Shown one piece after another: positions 31,355 through 39,092 of a stretch of 64,000 nt of DNA. Location: assembly GCA_014650475.1 (NCBI GenBank), contig BMVA01000013.1, positions 62,001 to 126,000 on the forward strand, in the 5' to 3' direction. The stretch is from Streptomyces albogriseolus. Its GTDB lineage: Bacteria; Actinomycetota; Actinomycetes; Streptomycetales; Streptomycetaceae. Positions within the stretch are counted from its first letter, which is position 1; the number at the start of each line of letters is the position of its first letter. The position numbers were made by a program, and so were the translations under genes. Below the pieces are notes generated by a model that saw only the letters and a program-made list of their open reading frames with translations, was not told where the DNA came from and did not search any database.

Positions 31355-31405
31355 ATACCCAGCGGGGGTAGGGACGAGCGGCCCATACCCGGGGTCCTTC
31401 AGCCC
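31355..31405 (-). promoter_or_regulatory. Tandem OsdR/DosR-like boxes and promoter of pspA
   Basis: GGGACGAGCGGCCC at 31371-31384 matches GGGNCNNNNGNCCC; a second box at 31392-31405 (GGGTCCTTCAGCCC) has one change. They are 21 bases apart. On the reverse strand GGGTATCG (31353-31360) follows, with TAT about 21 bases from the nearer box centre, exactly as at 5587 and 6939. The rest of 31173-31553 holds no gene. Confidence 0.58.
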
Positions 31406-31553
31406 TCGTGTGAGGCCCGCGTGCGGGATACAGGCGCGACGAAGCCAGCGCCTGTACTGGTCAGGGAGGCAGCAGATCGACGACGACCGATGCCAGGCCA
31501 TCCGCCCTCGACATCGCCGCCGTGCTCTTGCATCCCCATCCGGATGGGACGTC

Positions 31554-31967
31554 TCAGCGGACGATCAGAGTGCCTGTCATGTTCGGGTGGAAGGTGCAGA
31601 CGAAGTCATACTCGCCGGGCTCGGACGGCGCGGTGAACGTCCCGGACTTCCCGCCGGCGATGCTCCCCGTGTCGAAGGCGTCGCCTTCCGTGGCCGTGAC
31701 GGTGTGGGCGGCGGAGTCCTTGTTGACCACGGTGATCTTCTCGCCCGCCCGCACTTCCGGATTTGCCGGGCTGAACGCGAAGTCCTCCATCGTGATGGTC
31801 TTCGTCTCTGCGGTGGGGGACGCGGGGCTCGACGCGGAGGTGGCGGGGCTGGGAGAAGTCGCGGCGGGTTCGTCGTTCCCGTCGGCACAGGCGGTCGCGA
31901 GCAGCAGTACGGCGGCTGCTCCGAGCGCCAGCGGGACGGCACGCCTGCGGCGGGGTGAAGGCGACAT
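31554..31967 (-). CDS. Cupredoxin-domain lipoprotein
   Basis: A 137-residue protein. A basic start and the lipobox LLLATAC make it a lipoprotein; after a Pro/Ser/Ala linker comes a cupredoxin fold. Type 1 copper ligands are seen: His in DSAAHTVTATEG, and Cys, His and Met in YDFVCTFHPNMTGTLIV. This is the plastocyanin/pseudoazurin pattern. It likely carries electrons or copper at the outer membrane face, perhaps with the Met-rich protein and oxidase nearby. Start ATG 31967 has GAAGGG nine bases before it. Confidence 0.92.
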   Translation of the reverse strand: MSPSPRRRRAVPLALGAAAVLLLATACADGNDEPAATSPSPATSASSPASPTAETKTITMEDFAFSPANPEVRAGEKITVVNKDSAAHTVTATEGDAFDTGSIAGGKSGTFTAPSEPGEYDFVCTFHPNMTGTLIVR

Positions 31968-32212
31968 CGGACCGGACCCTTCGGACGGGCGCCGGCGGGC
32001 GGCTTGCACGGGGGATCATGAAGTCCGAGCCTGCCCGGGCGCGTGGAGTGCTTCCGTCCATTCTCTCCGTCCCGGGCGTCAAATACGAAGATGCTTCGCA
32101 GATTCGGGCCGTGTCGAGTCCACTCCGTGCTGATGCCGACACCCCCACCCTGCTCGACGCTCTCTCGCCGCAGTGAGCGATGCCGTCCCCGCGTTGTCAG
32201 CGATGGCGACCC

Positions 32213-33115
32213 TCACGCGGCCATCATCAGGAGCATCGCCGACATGATCCCGCCCATGCCGATATGGGCCGCCAGCGCCGCGTCCGGCGCGGCTCCGAGC
32301 TTGCGGCGGCGGCCGTGGCCCGGCCGGTCCGGCTGCTGCGCCAACCTGGTTTTGTCCCACACCGAGAGCGTCAGCGACGCCAGGAAGACGAACACCGTGT
32401 CCGGCATGGCGAGCAGCCAGCGGCTCACGCCCCGTGAGCCGCTGCCCCGGCCGCCGCGCTTGCCGGTGCCGCGGGCCCTCGCCCACACGGAGGCGCCGAT
32501 CGACATCAGGAAGTACACGGCGAGCACCGCGATCACCCACCGCCACACAGCACCGGATCCCCCTGCGGAACCCGCGTCGGCTGCGGCGTTCGCCATCCCC
32601 GACATGTCCATTCCGTCGTGCATGGAGCCCATGCCGTCCATGGATTCCATCCCCTCCATGGAATCCATGCCGGCCATCTGGTGCGTACCCGTCGTGCTCG
32701 CCGTGTTCTCCATGCCCGGCATGTGCGCCATGGAGTGCCCGCTGCCGAGGGCGAGCACCGGTCCGGACGATGTACTCGTCATGGCGAGCGTCATGATCAC
32801 CATGCCGAAACTGCCGACGATGAGGTGGACCCAGTGACGGCCGTGCTTCCACCCGCCGTCGCGCGTGTGTTTGACCGCCATCGCCACTGCCACGAGCCCG
32901 AGGACGCCGAACGCAACCGACCACCACATGCCGTAGCCCGCGTACCAGCCGACCGTCGCCGGGAGTGCCATGGCGGCCATGCACACGCCCATCAGCAGGT
33001 CGCCGCCCGCCGCGAACCGGATCTCACCGCTGGTGGTCGCCACCCGGACCGCACTGACGGCGGCCACCAGGGCGGCGACCAGCGCGATGGCCCAACTGAG
33101 CGTCAGAGTTCCCAT
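32213..33115 (-). CDS. DUF5134-like membrane protein with a Met-rich loop
   Basis: A 300-residue protein with about eight helices: six in the N-terminal two thirds, a long loop, then a pair near the end. The loop holds an extraordinary Met-rich run of about 40 residues: GHSMAHMPGMENTAS, HQMAGMDSMEGMESMDGM and MHDGMDMSGMAN. This gives more than a dozen Met plus several His, a pattern for Cu(I) at the outer face. The first four helices match DUF5134. ATG 33115 follows GGGAAGGTGAAG. A dyad lies 95 bases upstream. Together with the cupredoxin it makes a likely copper-binding unit. Confidence 0.87.
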   Translation of the reverse strand: MGTLTLSWAIALVAALVAAVSAVRVATTSGEIRFAAGGDLLMGVCMAAMALPATVGWYAGYGMWWSVAFGVLGLVAVAMAVKHTRDGGWKHGRHWVHLIVGSFGMVIMTLAMTSTSSGPVLALGSGHSMAHMPGMENTASTTGTHQMAGMDSMEGMESMDGMGSMHDGMDMSGMANAAADAGSAGGSGAVWRWVIAVLAVYFLMSIGASVWARARGTGKRGGRGSGSRGVSRWLLAMPDTVFVFLASLTLSVWDKTRLAQQPDRPGHGRRRKLGAAPDAALAAHIGMGGIMSAMLLMMAA

Positions 33116-33209
33116 CTTCACCTTCCCGATCGTCCGAGCACGGCGGGTCCGCACGGCCGACGCCCGCCCCGTCGTACGAGCGCCACGGGGCGCTGCATGG
33201 GCATTAGCT

Positions 33210-33226
33210 GCTAGTGCCCTTAGTAC
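33210..33226. promoter_or_regulatory. CTAG-N5-TTAG dyad before the Met-rich membrane protein
   Basis: GCTAGTGCCCTTAGTAC, one base from the CTAA-N5-TTAG core. It lies 95 bases before the ATG at 33115. Confidence 0.55.
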
Positions 33227-33339
33227 GTTGCTCGGGCGGAGGGTGTTCAGGTGGTCGGTGGGATTTCGCCCTGCGGGCCTTACTGGCAGGGCGCCGGACG
33301 GTTCGTAGGAACACGGGAAGCCTGCTGACGGGCCCCGTG

Positions 33340-34317
33340 TCAGCCGAAGTCGTTGACCTGGTCGACCGTCGCAGGGCGGGTCTCCTGCCACTGCCGCGAG
33401 CTGAGCAAACGGGTTCGCTCGGCGAGCCGTCGAAGGGCGCCGATCGCGCCCCGGTCGAGGGGCGCACCGCTGTATCCGACATAAGCGACCACACCAGGCT
33501 CTGGCTCCCAGGCCAGCACAGCGTTGCCGACGAGTCCGGACGTCACGACCGCGGGCTTGCCGCGCACTCTGCCGGCAGGCTGCGTGCCCACGGCGTACAA
33601 CCGGTCCTCGATGCCCCCACAACGGGCCACGCCGGTGAAGGTCAGACCGCCGGAGAGCTCCCCGGCCTCTCCCACCTCGTCGGAGCCGTAGCGTGCCTCG
33701 CGCAGGAGGTGCGGGCGTGCGGCACCCGTCGACACCACCGAGAACCCGGACGGTGCCCTGACCTTCGGACGCCCGGATGAGACCGTTGTCGCGGCGGCGA
33801 TTCCCACCAGTTGCGGCCGAGGCAGATCGCCGCGCACGCGTGCGTACGCCCCTGAGACAGGCCAGATGATCTCGCCGCTACGGTTCCACCCCGACGCGTC
33901 GCCGATCCGGATCGGGCGGCCAACCCGAGGCTTCGACACAGGGAACGTCACCACCGCACCATTCCGTGCCAACGATCCATCCGACCGCCGCACCGTCACC
34001 GTCCAAGGACCGGCATCAGCCCGCCGGTCGTGCCGGTTCAGGGAGCCCTGGCCCAAGGCGACTCCGTTGATCAACAGGCCGGGCGTCTCATCCTGCCTGA
34101 CGGACGCGTTCGGACCGTCCGGGGTGGGAACGCCGGTCGGCGACGACAGCGACGGCGAACTCCGGGGCTTTGCCGACTGAGGGGCGTCTTCGCCATTCGC
34201 GACGATGAGGCTGACCACCAGGGCTGCGATCGTCACCACAGCCACGGCCGCCATGACCAACCAGCGAGGGGGTCTCCAAGGTGGCCGCTCCGGCCCGCCG
34301 CTGAGAATCTCGCTCAT
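33340..34317 (-). CDS. Membrane-anchored extracytoplasmic protein, unknown
   Basis: A 325-residue protein with one N-terminal helix (PRWLVMAAVAVVTIAALVVSLIV) and a large exported part. Motifs are GPWTVTVRRSDGS, GEIIWPVSGAYARVRGDLPRP, LTFTGVARCGGIEDRLYAVG and GVVAYVGYSGAPLDRGAIGALRRLA. One Cys is in the exported part. ATG 34317 follows GAGGAGG. No family recognised. It reads leftward, convergent with nothing, between the Met-rich protein and two doubtful small frames. Confidence 0.75.
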   Translation of the reverse strand: MSEILSGGPERPPWRPPRWLVMAAVAVVTIAALVVSLIVANGEDAPQSAKPRSSPSLSSPTGVPTPDGPNASVRQDETPGLLINGVALGQGSLNRHDRRADAGPWTVTVRRSDGSLARNGAVVTFPVSKPRVGRPIRIGDASGWNRSGEIIWPVSGAYARVRGDLPRPQLVGIAAATTVSSGRPKVRAPSGFSVVSTGAARPHLLREARYGSDEVGEAGELSGGLTFTGVARCGGIEDRLYAVGTQPAGRVRGKPAVVTSGLVGNAVLAWEPEPGVVAYVGYSGAPLDRGAIGALRRLAERTRLLSSRQWQETRPATVDQVNDFG

Positions 34318-34598
34318 GCGCGCAGCCTCCTCCCCGGTTGGACAGGCACACGGCACGGGGCGGCGCCGGCTTCTTCGGCCTCTCCATGTTCTGTGTACAC
34401 CGCTCGCCGCTCATAGGTTCCCGCCTGGACAAAGCCGCACGGCCACATGGGGGTGGAGGGAGACAAGTGGTTTCATCGCAGCGGGATTCGTCACATTCTT
34501 CTGCAACCAGCTTGCTGCCGCTGCCGGTTGTCTACCGCACCACGTTGCTGCCCAGGACCAGATCAGCGTCGACGCCGAGCCTGGCAGAACACACCCTC

Positions 34599-34802
34599 TC
34601 AGCGTACGAGGGTGTCCGCCACGGCCTTGAACAGGCGGTCTTCTGTGGCTGGCAAGAGAACCTCAAGCTGTCGTCCGGCCACGTTGCACAGGACCATTGA
34701 GAGCTCATTGACGACCTCGACGGTGGCGCCAGGAGTCCCGAGCTGCAGGTTCGAGACGGTGCCATCAGTGGTGGAGAGGAAGACGCCTTCGGCTTGCACC
34801 AC
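34599..34802 (-). CDS. Possible small gene with uncertain start
   Basis: The frame gives VQAEGVFLSTTDGTVSNLQL, GTPGATVEVVNELSMVLCNV and LEVLLPATEDRLFKAVADTL, a convincing beta/alpha pattern. It stays open for about 50 further codons upstream (ISQTIAALNRGGTIRIRCDA), but without ATG or GTG, so either a rare start is used or a frameshift separates it from the short ORF at 34880-35005. I cannot name it. Confidence 0.4.
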   Translation of the reverse strand: MVQAEGVFLSTTDGTVSNLQLGTPGATVEVVNELSMVLCNVAGRQLEVLLPATEDRLFKAVADTLVR

Positions 34803-34879
34803 GAGGCGAGCGCGCTGTCGCTCTCCGCCGGAGTTGCGGAATCGTGCGTCACAGCGGATGCGGATGGTTCCCCCACGGT

Positions 34880-35005
34880 TCAGCGCGGCGATCGTTTGGG
34901 AAATGTGGCGCTCGCGCCGTAGCCCGCGTATGCGGCGAAGGAGCGGAGCGGCTCAACCACGACCGCGAAGCCGACAATGACGACGAGGGTTTCCCACACG
35001 GGCAT
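34880..35005 (-). CDS. Possible 41-residue membrane peptide
   Basis: From ATG 35005: MPVWETLVVIVGFAVVVEPL, then RSFAAYAGYGASATFPKRSP. One hydrophobic helix with a basic end. GGAG abuts the ATG, which is not a normal spacing. It could be real or the 5' part of a broken gene continued at 34599. Confidence 0.3.
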   Translation of the reverse strand: MPVWETLVVIVGFAVVVEPLRSFAAYAGYGASATFPKRSPR

Positions 35006-35050
35006 CTCCAGCGGCTCGGCTTTGATCAACGACAGGACGTCGATACACGC

Positions 35051-36436
35051 CTACGTCGGGTCGAGGCCATGGCTGCGCAGCCACGGCAGCGGATCCACGG
35101 CATCGCCGGCGCCCGGATGCACTTCCAGGTGGAGATGAGGCCCCGACGAGTTGCCGGTGCTGCCCGCATAGGCGATGACGGTCCCTGCCTTGACGTAACC
35201 GGAGCGGAGCCTGAAGCCGGCGAGGTGGGCGTACCAGGTCTGCGTGCCGTCCGGGGCGGTCACCTTGACGAGGTTGCCGTAGGACGGATGCCACATGGCC
35301 TCGACTGTGCCGTCTGTTACCGCCATCACCGGCGTGTTCATGGGCACGGGGAAGTCGAGGCCGGTGTGCCGGTTCGCCCACATGGACCCGGCCGCCCCGA
35401 ACAGCTCGCCGACTCCTTTCTGTGCGACGGGGAGTGCGAACTTCGGGCGCAGTGCCTCTCTGCGCGCGGCCTCCGCCTTCTTGCGTGCCGCCTCCTCTTG
35501 CCTGAGCCTCTGCTCCTCACGCCGCCGCTGTTCGAGGTCGACGCGCTCCTGCGCCCGGCTCGCACGCCCGGCGAAGTCGTCGGCGCCCCGGCTGAGTGCG
35601 GTGAGCTGGGTGTCGAGCTCGCTGTTGGCCGCGGAGGGTTCGACGGCCGGGTCGTCGGCGGCCTCCACGGTCTTGACGCCGCCGCCGAGGCCGATGGAGG
35701 CCGCGGCCATCCCGGCCATGCCCACGAAGGCGACGGAGGGTGCGACGACCGTCAGGAAAGCGGAGCTTCGGCGAGGCGCCCGGCGATCGCGGCGGCCGGC
35801 GCGGCGCGTCGTCGGCCGGGCTGGGGGAGTGGCGGGAGTCGACGAGGCTTCGGACGTGTCCTGGAGCGTGCCTGGCGCGTCGTACTCCGGCGCTCTGTTT
35901 ACAGGCTCCTCATCGGGACCGTCGTGGAAGTCGACGGGGGCGGCAGCGTTGAGTGAACCGAGGGCGTCGGAGCTGTCCGGGATCGTCGGGGAGAAGGTGG
36001 GACCGTTGTGATCCGCCCACTGGCCCGGGTACCCGTGACCGCTCGGGTTGGTGTGGTAGCCGGATATCTCCCACGACGGGGCCGCGTCGTGGCCGCCGCT
36101 GTGCTCGTGCCATGTGTGGTGGGCGAAGGGCCCGGTACCAGGCGCACCGGCGCCGTACGTGCCCGGTAGCGGACCGAACAGCGGGTCCGCCTCGGTGTAT
36201 GCGGCATCGGTCAGGCCGAGGTCGTGGGCGGGGTGTCCGTAGGGCTCGTGCGGGACCGCCCACCGAGGGTTTTCCGGCCATGCGACGTGTGTCGTGTCGG
36301 AGTGGGGGACCGTCGAGGCCCAGCCCCCCGACGCATACCGATCGTCCACCAGCACCTTCTCTTTCACCTCGACAGCCGGAGGACGAGCGGCGACTGCACT
36401 CGCGGAGAGACCGCTGAACGCCGGATCGGACCTCAT
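35051..36436 (-). CDS. M23-family (LytM) peptidoglycan endopeptidase
   Basis: A 461-residue protein. The first about 210 residues are a Pro/His/Gly-rich cytoplasmic segment, followed by an Arg-rich run, a single membrane helix (about 230-250), a coiled coil (RAQERVDLEQRRREEQRLRQ), and a C-terminal M23 domain. Zinc and catalytic residues are in RHTGLDF and GPHLHLEVH, with AWYAHL-like YAHLAGF between. It cuts wall cross-links from a membrane-tethered position. There is no ribosome site; TAGTAT lies 8 bases before the ATG, suggesting a leaderless mRNA. An ACTACGTAGT palindrome overlaps that promoter. Confidence 0.9.
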   Translation of the reverse strand: MRSDPAFSGLSASAVAARPPAVEVKEKVLVDDRYASGGWASTVPHSDTTHVAWPENPRWAVPHEPYGHPAHDLGLTDAAYTEADPLFGPLPGTYGAGAPGTGPFAHHTWHEHSGGHDAAPSWEISGYHTNPSGHGYPGQWADHNGPTFSPTIPDSSDALGSLNAAAPVDFHDGPDEEPVNRAPEYDAPGTLQDTSEASSTPATPPARPTTRRAGRRDRRAPRRSSAFLTVVAPSVAFVGMAGMAAASIGLGGGVKTVEAADDPAVEPSAANSELDTQLTALSRGADDFAGRASRAQERVDLEQRRREEQRLRQEEAARKKAEAARREALRPKFALPVAQKGVGELFGAAGSMWANRHTGLDFPVPMNTPVMAVTDGTVEAMWHPSYGNLVKVTAPDGTQTWYAHLAGFRLRSGYVKAGTVIAYAGSTGNSSGPHLHLEVHPGAGDAVDPLPWLRSHGLDPT

Positions 36437-36448
36437 GCCAGGCGGGGA

Positions 36449-36468
36449 TACTAAACCACTACGTAGTT
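36449..36468. promoter_or_regulatory. ACTACGTAGT palindrome at the M23 peptidase promoter
   Basis: TACTAAACCACTACGTAGTT contains the perfect 10-base palindrome ACTACGTAGT (36458-36467) next to TACTAA. Reading leftward, TAGTAT at its edge would be the -10 of the leaderless M23 gene. The TACTACGTAGTA-like core links it to the BlaI-type sites at 46197. Confidence 0.5.
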
Positions 36469-36699
36469 TTGATGGATGGCCGGACTCGGAAGTGGGGCGC
36501 GAGGCACGCGAAGCGGCCGGGAGATGACCTGCGGAGTTGAGTGCGCTGAGTGACGTTGGTCACGCCGTGGCGGTGAGCGGGACCAAGTGCGGCGTCCTTC
36601 GTTTGTCAGAGCACTGCTGGCCGTCGAGACGGCAGAAGCAGTCGAAACGCACGAGCCACCGTCGATCGGTACGGTGGCCGACGAACAGGGGATCACTTC

Positions 36700-37404
36700 A
36701 TGCGCTTGCCGCGCCCGCACCTGAGTGCCGTCCTCAGGCCGCGTCTGCCGCGTACGCGTGCGGGGCAGCGGCGGACCGTGCAGGCGTTGATGCTGCTGTG
36801 CGTGCTGGCGCTGATACCCGCGACGTGGGTGTTCACGGCTGCGGACGACCGGCTGCGGACGACGACCGAGGCCCCCCGCACCGATGTTGCCGTGGTTTTC
36901 GGTGCGGGCCTGTTATGGAACGGCGAGCCGTCGATCTTCCTCGCCAACCGCCTCGACGCCGCGGCCGAGTTGTATCGCGAGGGCCGCGTCAAGGTGGTTC
37001 TGGTCACCGGCGACAACAGCAGCCACCACTACAACGAGCCGCACACCATGCGCCACTACCTCATCGATCGCGGCGTGCCCCACGCTCACATCGTCAGCGA
37101 CTACGCCGGCTTCGACACCTGGGACTCCTGCGTGCGCGCCAAGAAGATCTTCGGTGTCGACCGCGCGATCCTCGTCAGCCAGGGCTTCCACATCCGCCGG
37201 GCGGTCGCTCTGTGCCAGGGGGCCGGCGTCGACTCGTACGGCGTCAGTGCGGCCGACCACCACGACGCGATCTACTACTACGGCGCCACCCGCGAACTGT
37301 TCGCCGCGAGCAAGGCGGCCCTGGACGCGGCGTTCGAGCCGGACCCCCAGTTCCTCGGGCCGAAGGAACCGGGCGTGGCGCGGGCGCTGGCCGACGCCCG
37401 GTGA
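36700..37404 (+). CDS. SanA-like DUF218 protein
   Basis: A 234-residue protein: one N-terminal helix (VQALMLLCVLALIPATWVFTAAD), then the DUF218 core with DVAVVFGAGLLWNGEPSIFLANRLDAA, VLVTGDNS, HYNEPHTMRHYLIDRGVP and DTWDSCVRAKKIFGV. That wording is closest to SanA of enteric bacteria, linked to envelope barrier function and vancomycin sensitivity. It acts outside the membrane. AGGGGA precedes ATG 36700. It converges with the gene at 37576 on a shared terminator. Confidence 0.87.
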   Translation: MRLPRPHLSAVLRPRLPRTRAGQRRTVQALMLLCVLALIPATWVFTAADDRLRTTTEAPRTDVAVVFGAGLLWNGEPSIFLANRLDAAAELYREGRVKVVLVTGDNSSHHYNEPHTMRHYLIDRGVPHAHIVSDYAGFDTWDSCVRAKKIFGVDRAILVSQGFHIRRAVALCQGAGVDSYGVSAADHHDAIYYYGATRELFAASKAALDAAFEPDPQFLGPKEPGVARALADAR

Positions 37405-37470
37405 TCAGGCGTCGGCCGACGAGTCGTTGAGCCGCGGCGTGTGCTTCTCCGAGTAGCTGCGCCGCCCCCC

Positions 37471-37494
37471 TCCTGTCCTCGGGTGAGGACAGGA
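37471..37494. terminator. Bidirectional hairpin between convergent genes
   Basis: TCCTGTCCTC-GGGT-GAGGACAGGA: a perfect 10-base stem with a 4-base loop, placed between the SanA-like gene and the convergent gene ending at 37576. Confidence 0.75.
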
Positions 37495-37575
37495 CAGGGC
37501 GTGTGACACGCTCTGCCCGCAGAGCACGCCGCCGGGTCCAGGTCATGCTCATCCAGCCGGAACCCGGCGACATGC

Positions 37576-39012
37576 TCATCCCTGCGGGAGCGGTGTACGG
37601 CGCCCGGAGCGGGCGACGGCGAGCAGAATCGCCGCCGACAGTCCGTACAGCGCGACGGTGGCCGCCGTCCTGCCCGCGCCGTCCTTCCGCGGGGCGGGAG
37701 GTATGTACAGCGGCCGGGCCTCTTGCAGGATCTGTGAGGAGTCGGCCTCGACCGGGATCCAAGTCTCCGTCGTGGACGTTCCGGTGCCGCGGAAGGCGGC
37801 GTAGACGAACCAGCGGCCGGGCTCCGGCACCGTGATGTCCCCGCGGTACACGCCGTTCTCGAATGTCTCGAGGGGTGCGGTCAACTCCTGCCCGGCGCGG
37901 CGTGCGACCAGGCTGGCGCGGCCGGATGCGCCCGGTTCGGGAGTCACCCTGACGTCGATCCGGGAACCCTGAACCGACGTCCGCCAGTGAGCCTTACCTG
38001 CCTCGGTTCCCTGACCGGGGTCATGGGCCGCCGCTCGCCCGGCGGACAGCAGGGGCAGTGGCAGGGCCAGCGTCAGCGCGGCGACCGTCAGCCCGGCTGC
38101 TCGGATCACAGGGAGCCCTGGGCGTGGCAGTCCCTCGGCGGTGAGGATGACCAGTGCCGAGCCGCCTATCGAAACGAGCAGGGACGGGACGAACTGGTGG
38201 GCGTCGACGATCGTGCCGTGCGGCAGGACGGGAAGCAGCGGCATGTATGTCGCGTGCACAGCGAGAGGAACGATCAGGGCGAGCCACCACGGTGACCAAC
38301 TCCCGTTCCTCCCACGGGCCAGGTCGACCGCCAGGGCCACGAGGAGCACGGGCGGCACGATCGGCGTGGAGTACCCGAGACCGGCGAGGACCGGAATCAC
38401 CGCCAGCCGCACGGCCGTGACGACCAGCGCCGCCCGCGTGACGGCCCACGGATTCGGGTCGAACCGCCGGATCAGCACGATCGCCAGTGTGATCCCGGTG
38501 GTGGCGGCCGGCAGGAACCAGACGGCCGAGTACTGCGGTACGTCGGACTCGTACTCCATGACCGGTGCCAGCGAGGCCGCCAGGACGAGCCCGCCGCCGA
38601 GCATCAGCGACCCGCCGCCGCCCTCGGCGGCGATCGCCCGCAGGAGGGTGACGGCCAGGGCGAAGGTGGCGACGATGGCCAGTAGGTGGGGCGGGCTCCA
38701 CAGCACCGCGTCCCGGCCGAACGCGATGTGCCAGGCCTCGTCCGCCGGAGCCGAGATGCCGATGGCTCCGGCGGAGATGGCCGCCCATCGCAGCAGCGGG
38801 TCCGCCGCGGCCGCACGAAGGCCCCGGCCGCGGATCCTTCCGACGGCCCACCAGGCGGTGGCGCCGAGCGTCACCGTCAGGGAGCCGTAGAGCAGCACAT
38901 GGGGGGCGCTCCAGAAGGTGTCCCGACCCACGTCGGTGTGCAGCGAGTCGTCCCAGTACATGCTGAACAGCGCCAGTAGTCCGCCGGCCGCCGCGGTGAT
39001 GAGCCGGTTCAT
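37576..39012 (-). CDS. Novel CsoR-boxed membrane protein with repeated D-H-GRD-W-PH motif
   Basis: A 478-residue protein with about ten helices, then an exported beta-type domain (about 330-430: RIDVRVTPEPGASGRASLVA, FENGVYRGDITVPEPGRWFV) and a last helix. Two similar motifs sit in the membrane half: WDDSLHTDVGRDTFWSAPHV (residues 20-39) and ADEAWHIAFGRDAVLWSPPH (90-109). Each gives acidic residues, His, Arg-Asp, Trp and Pro-His at like spacing, so the half repeats. His/Asp pairs in helices suggest a metal or haem site. A perfect CsoR box is 48 bases upstream, which marks it as copper-induced. Not a known copper transporter that I can recognise. Confidence 0.78.
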   Translation of the reverse strand: MNRLITAAAGGLLALFSMYWDDSLHTDVGRDTFWSAPHVLLYGSLTVTLGATAWWAVGRIRGRGLRAAAADPLLRWAAISAGAIGISAPADEAWHIAFGRDAVLWSPPHLLAIVATFALAVTLLRAIAAEGGGGSLMLGGGLVLAASLAPVMEYESDVPQYSAVWFLPAATTGITLAIVLIRRFDPNPWAVTRAALVVTAVRLAVIPVLAGLGYSTPIVPPVLLVALAVDLARGRNGSWSPWWLALIVPLAVHATYMPLLPVLPHGTIVDAHQFVPSLLVSIGGSALVILTAEGLPRPGLPVIRAAGLTVAALTLALPLPLLSAGRAAAHDPGQGTEAGKAHWRTSVQGSRIDVRVTPEPGASGRASLVARRAGQELTAPLETFENGVYRGDITVPEPGRWFVYAAFRGTGTSTTETWIPVEADSSQILQEARPLYIPPAPRKDGAGRTAATVALYGLSAAILLAVARSGRRTPLPQG

Positions 39013-39059
39013 GGTCCCCGCCTGCCTTCAGGGTTGGTGATGGCCAATGCGGCGAGAAT

Positions 39060-39076
39060 ATACCCCCTAGGGGTAT
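39060..39076 (-). promoter_or_regulatory. CsoR box before the novel membrane protein
   Basis: ATACCCCCTAGGGGTAT, perfect, with AT on both sides extending symmetry. Leftward, TATATT follows as -10 for the gene at 39012. On the other side lies the 3' end of the L,D-transpeptidase gene. Confidence 0.92.
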
Positions 39077-39092
39077 ATGGAAACCGGTGACG

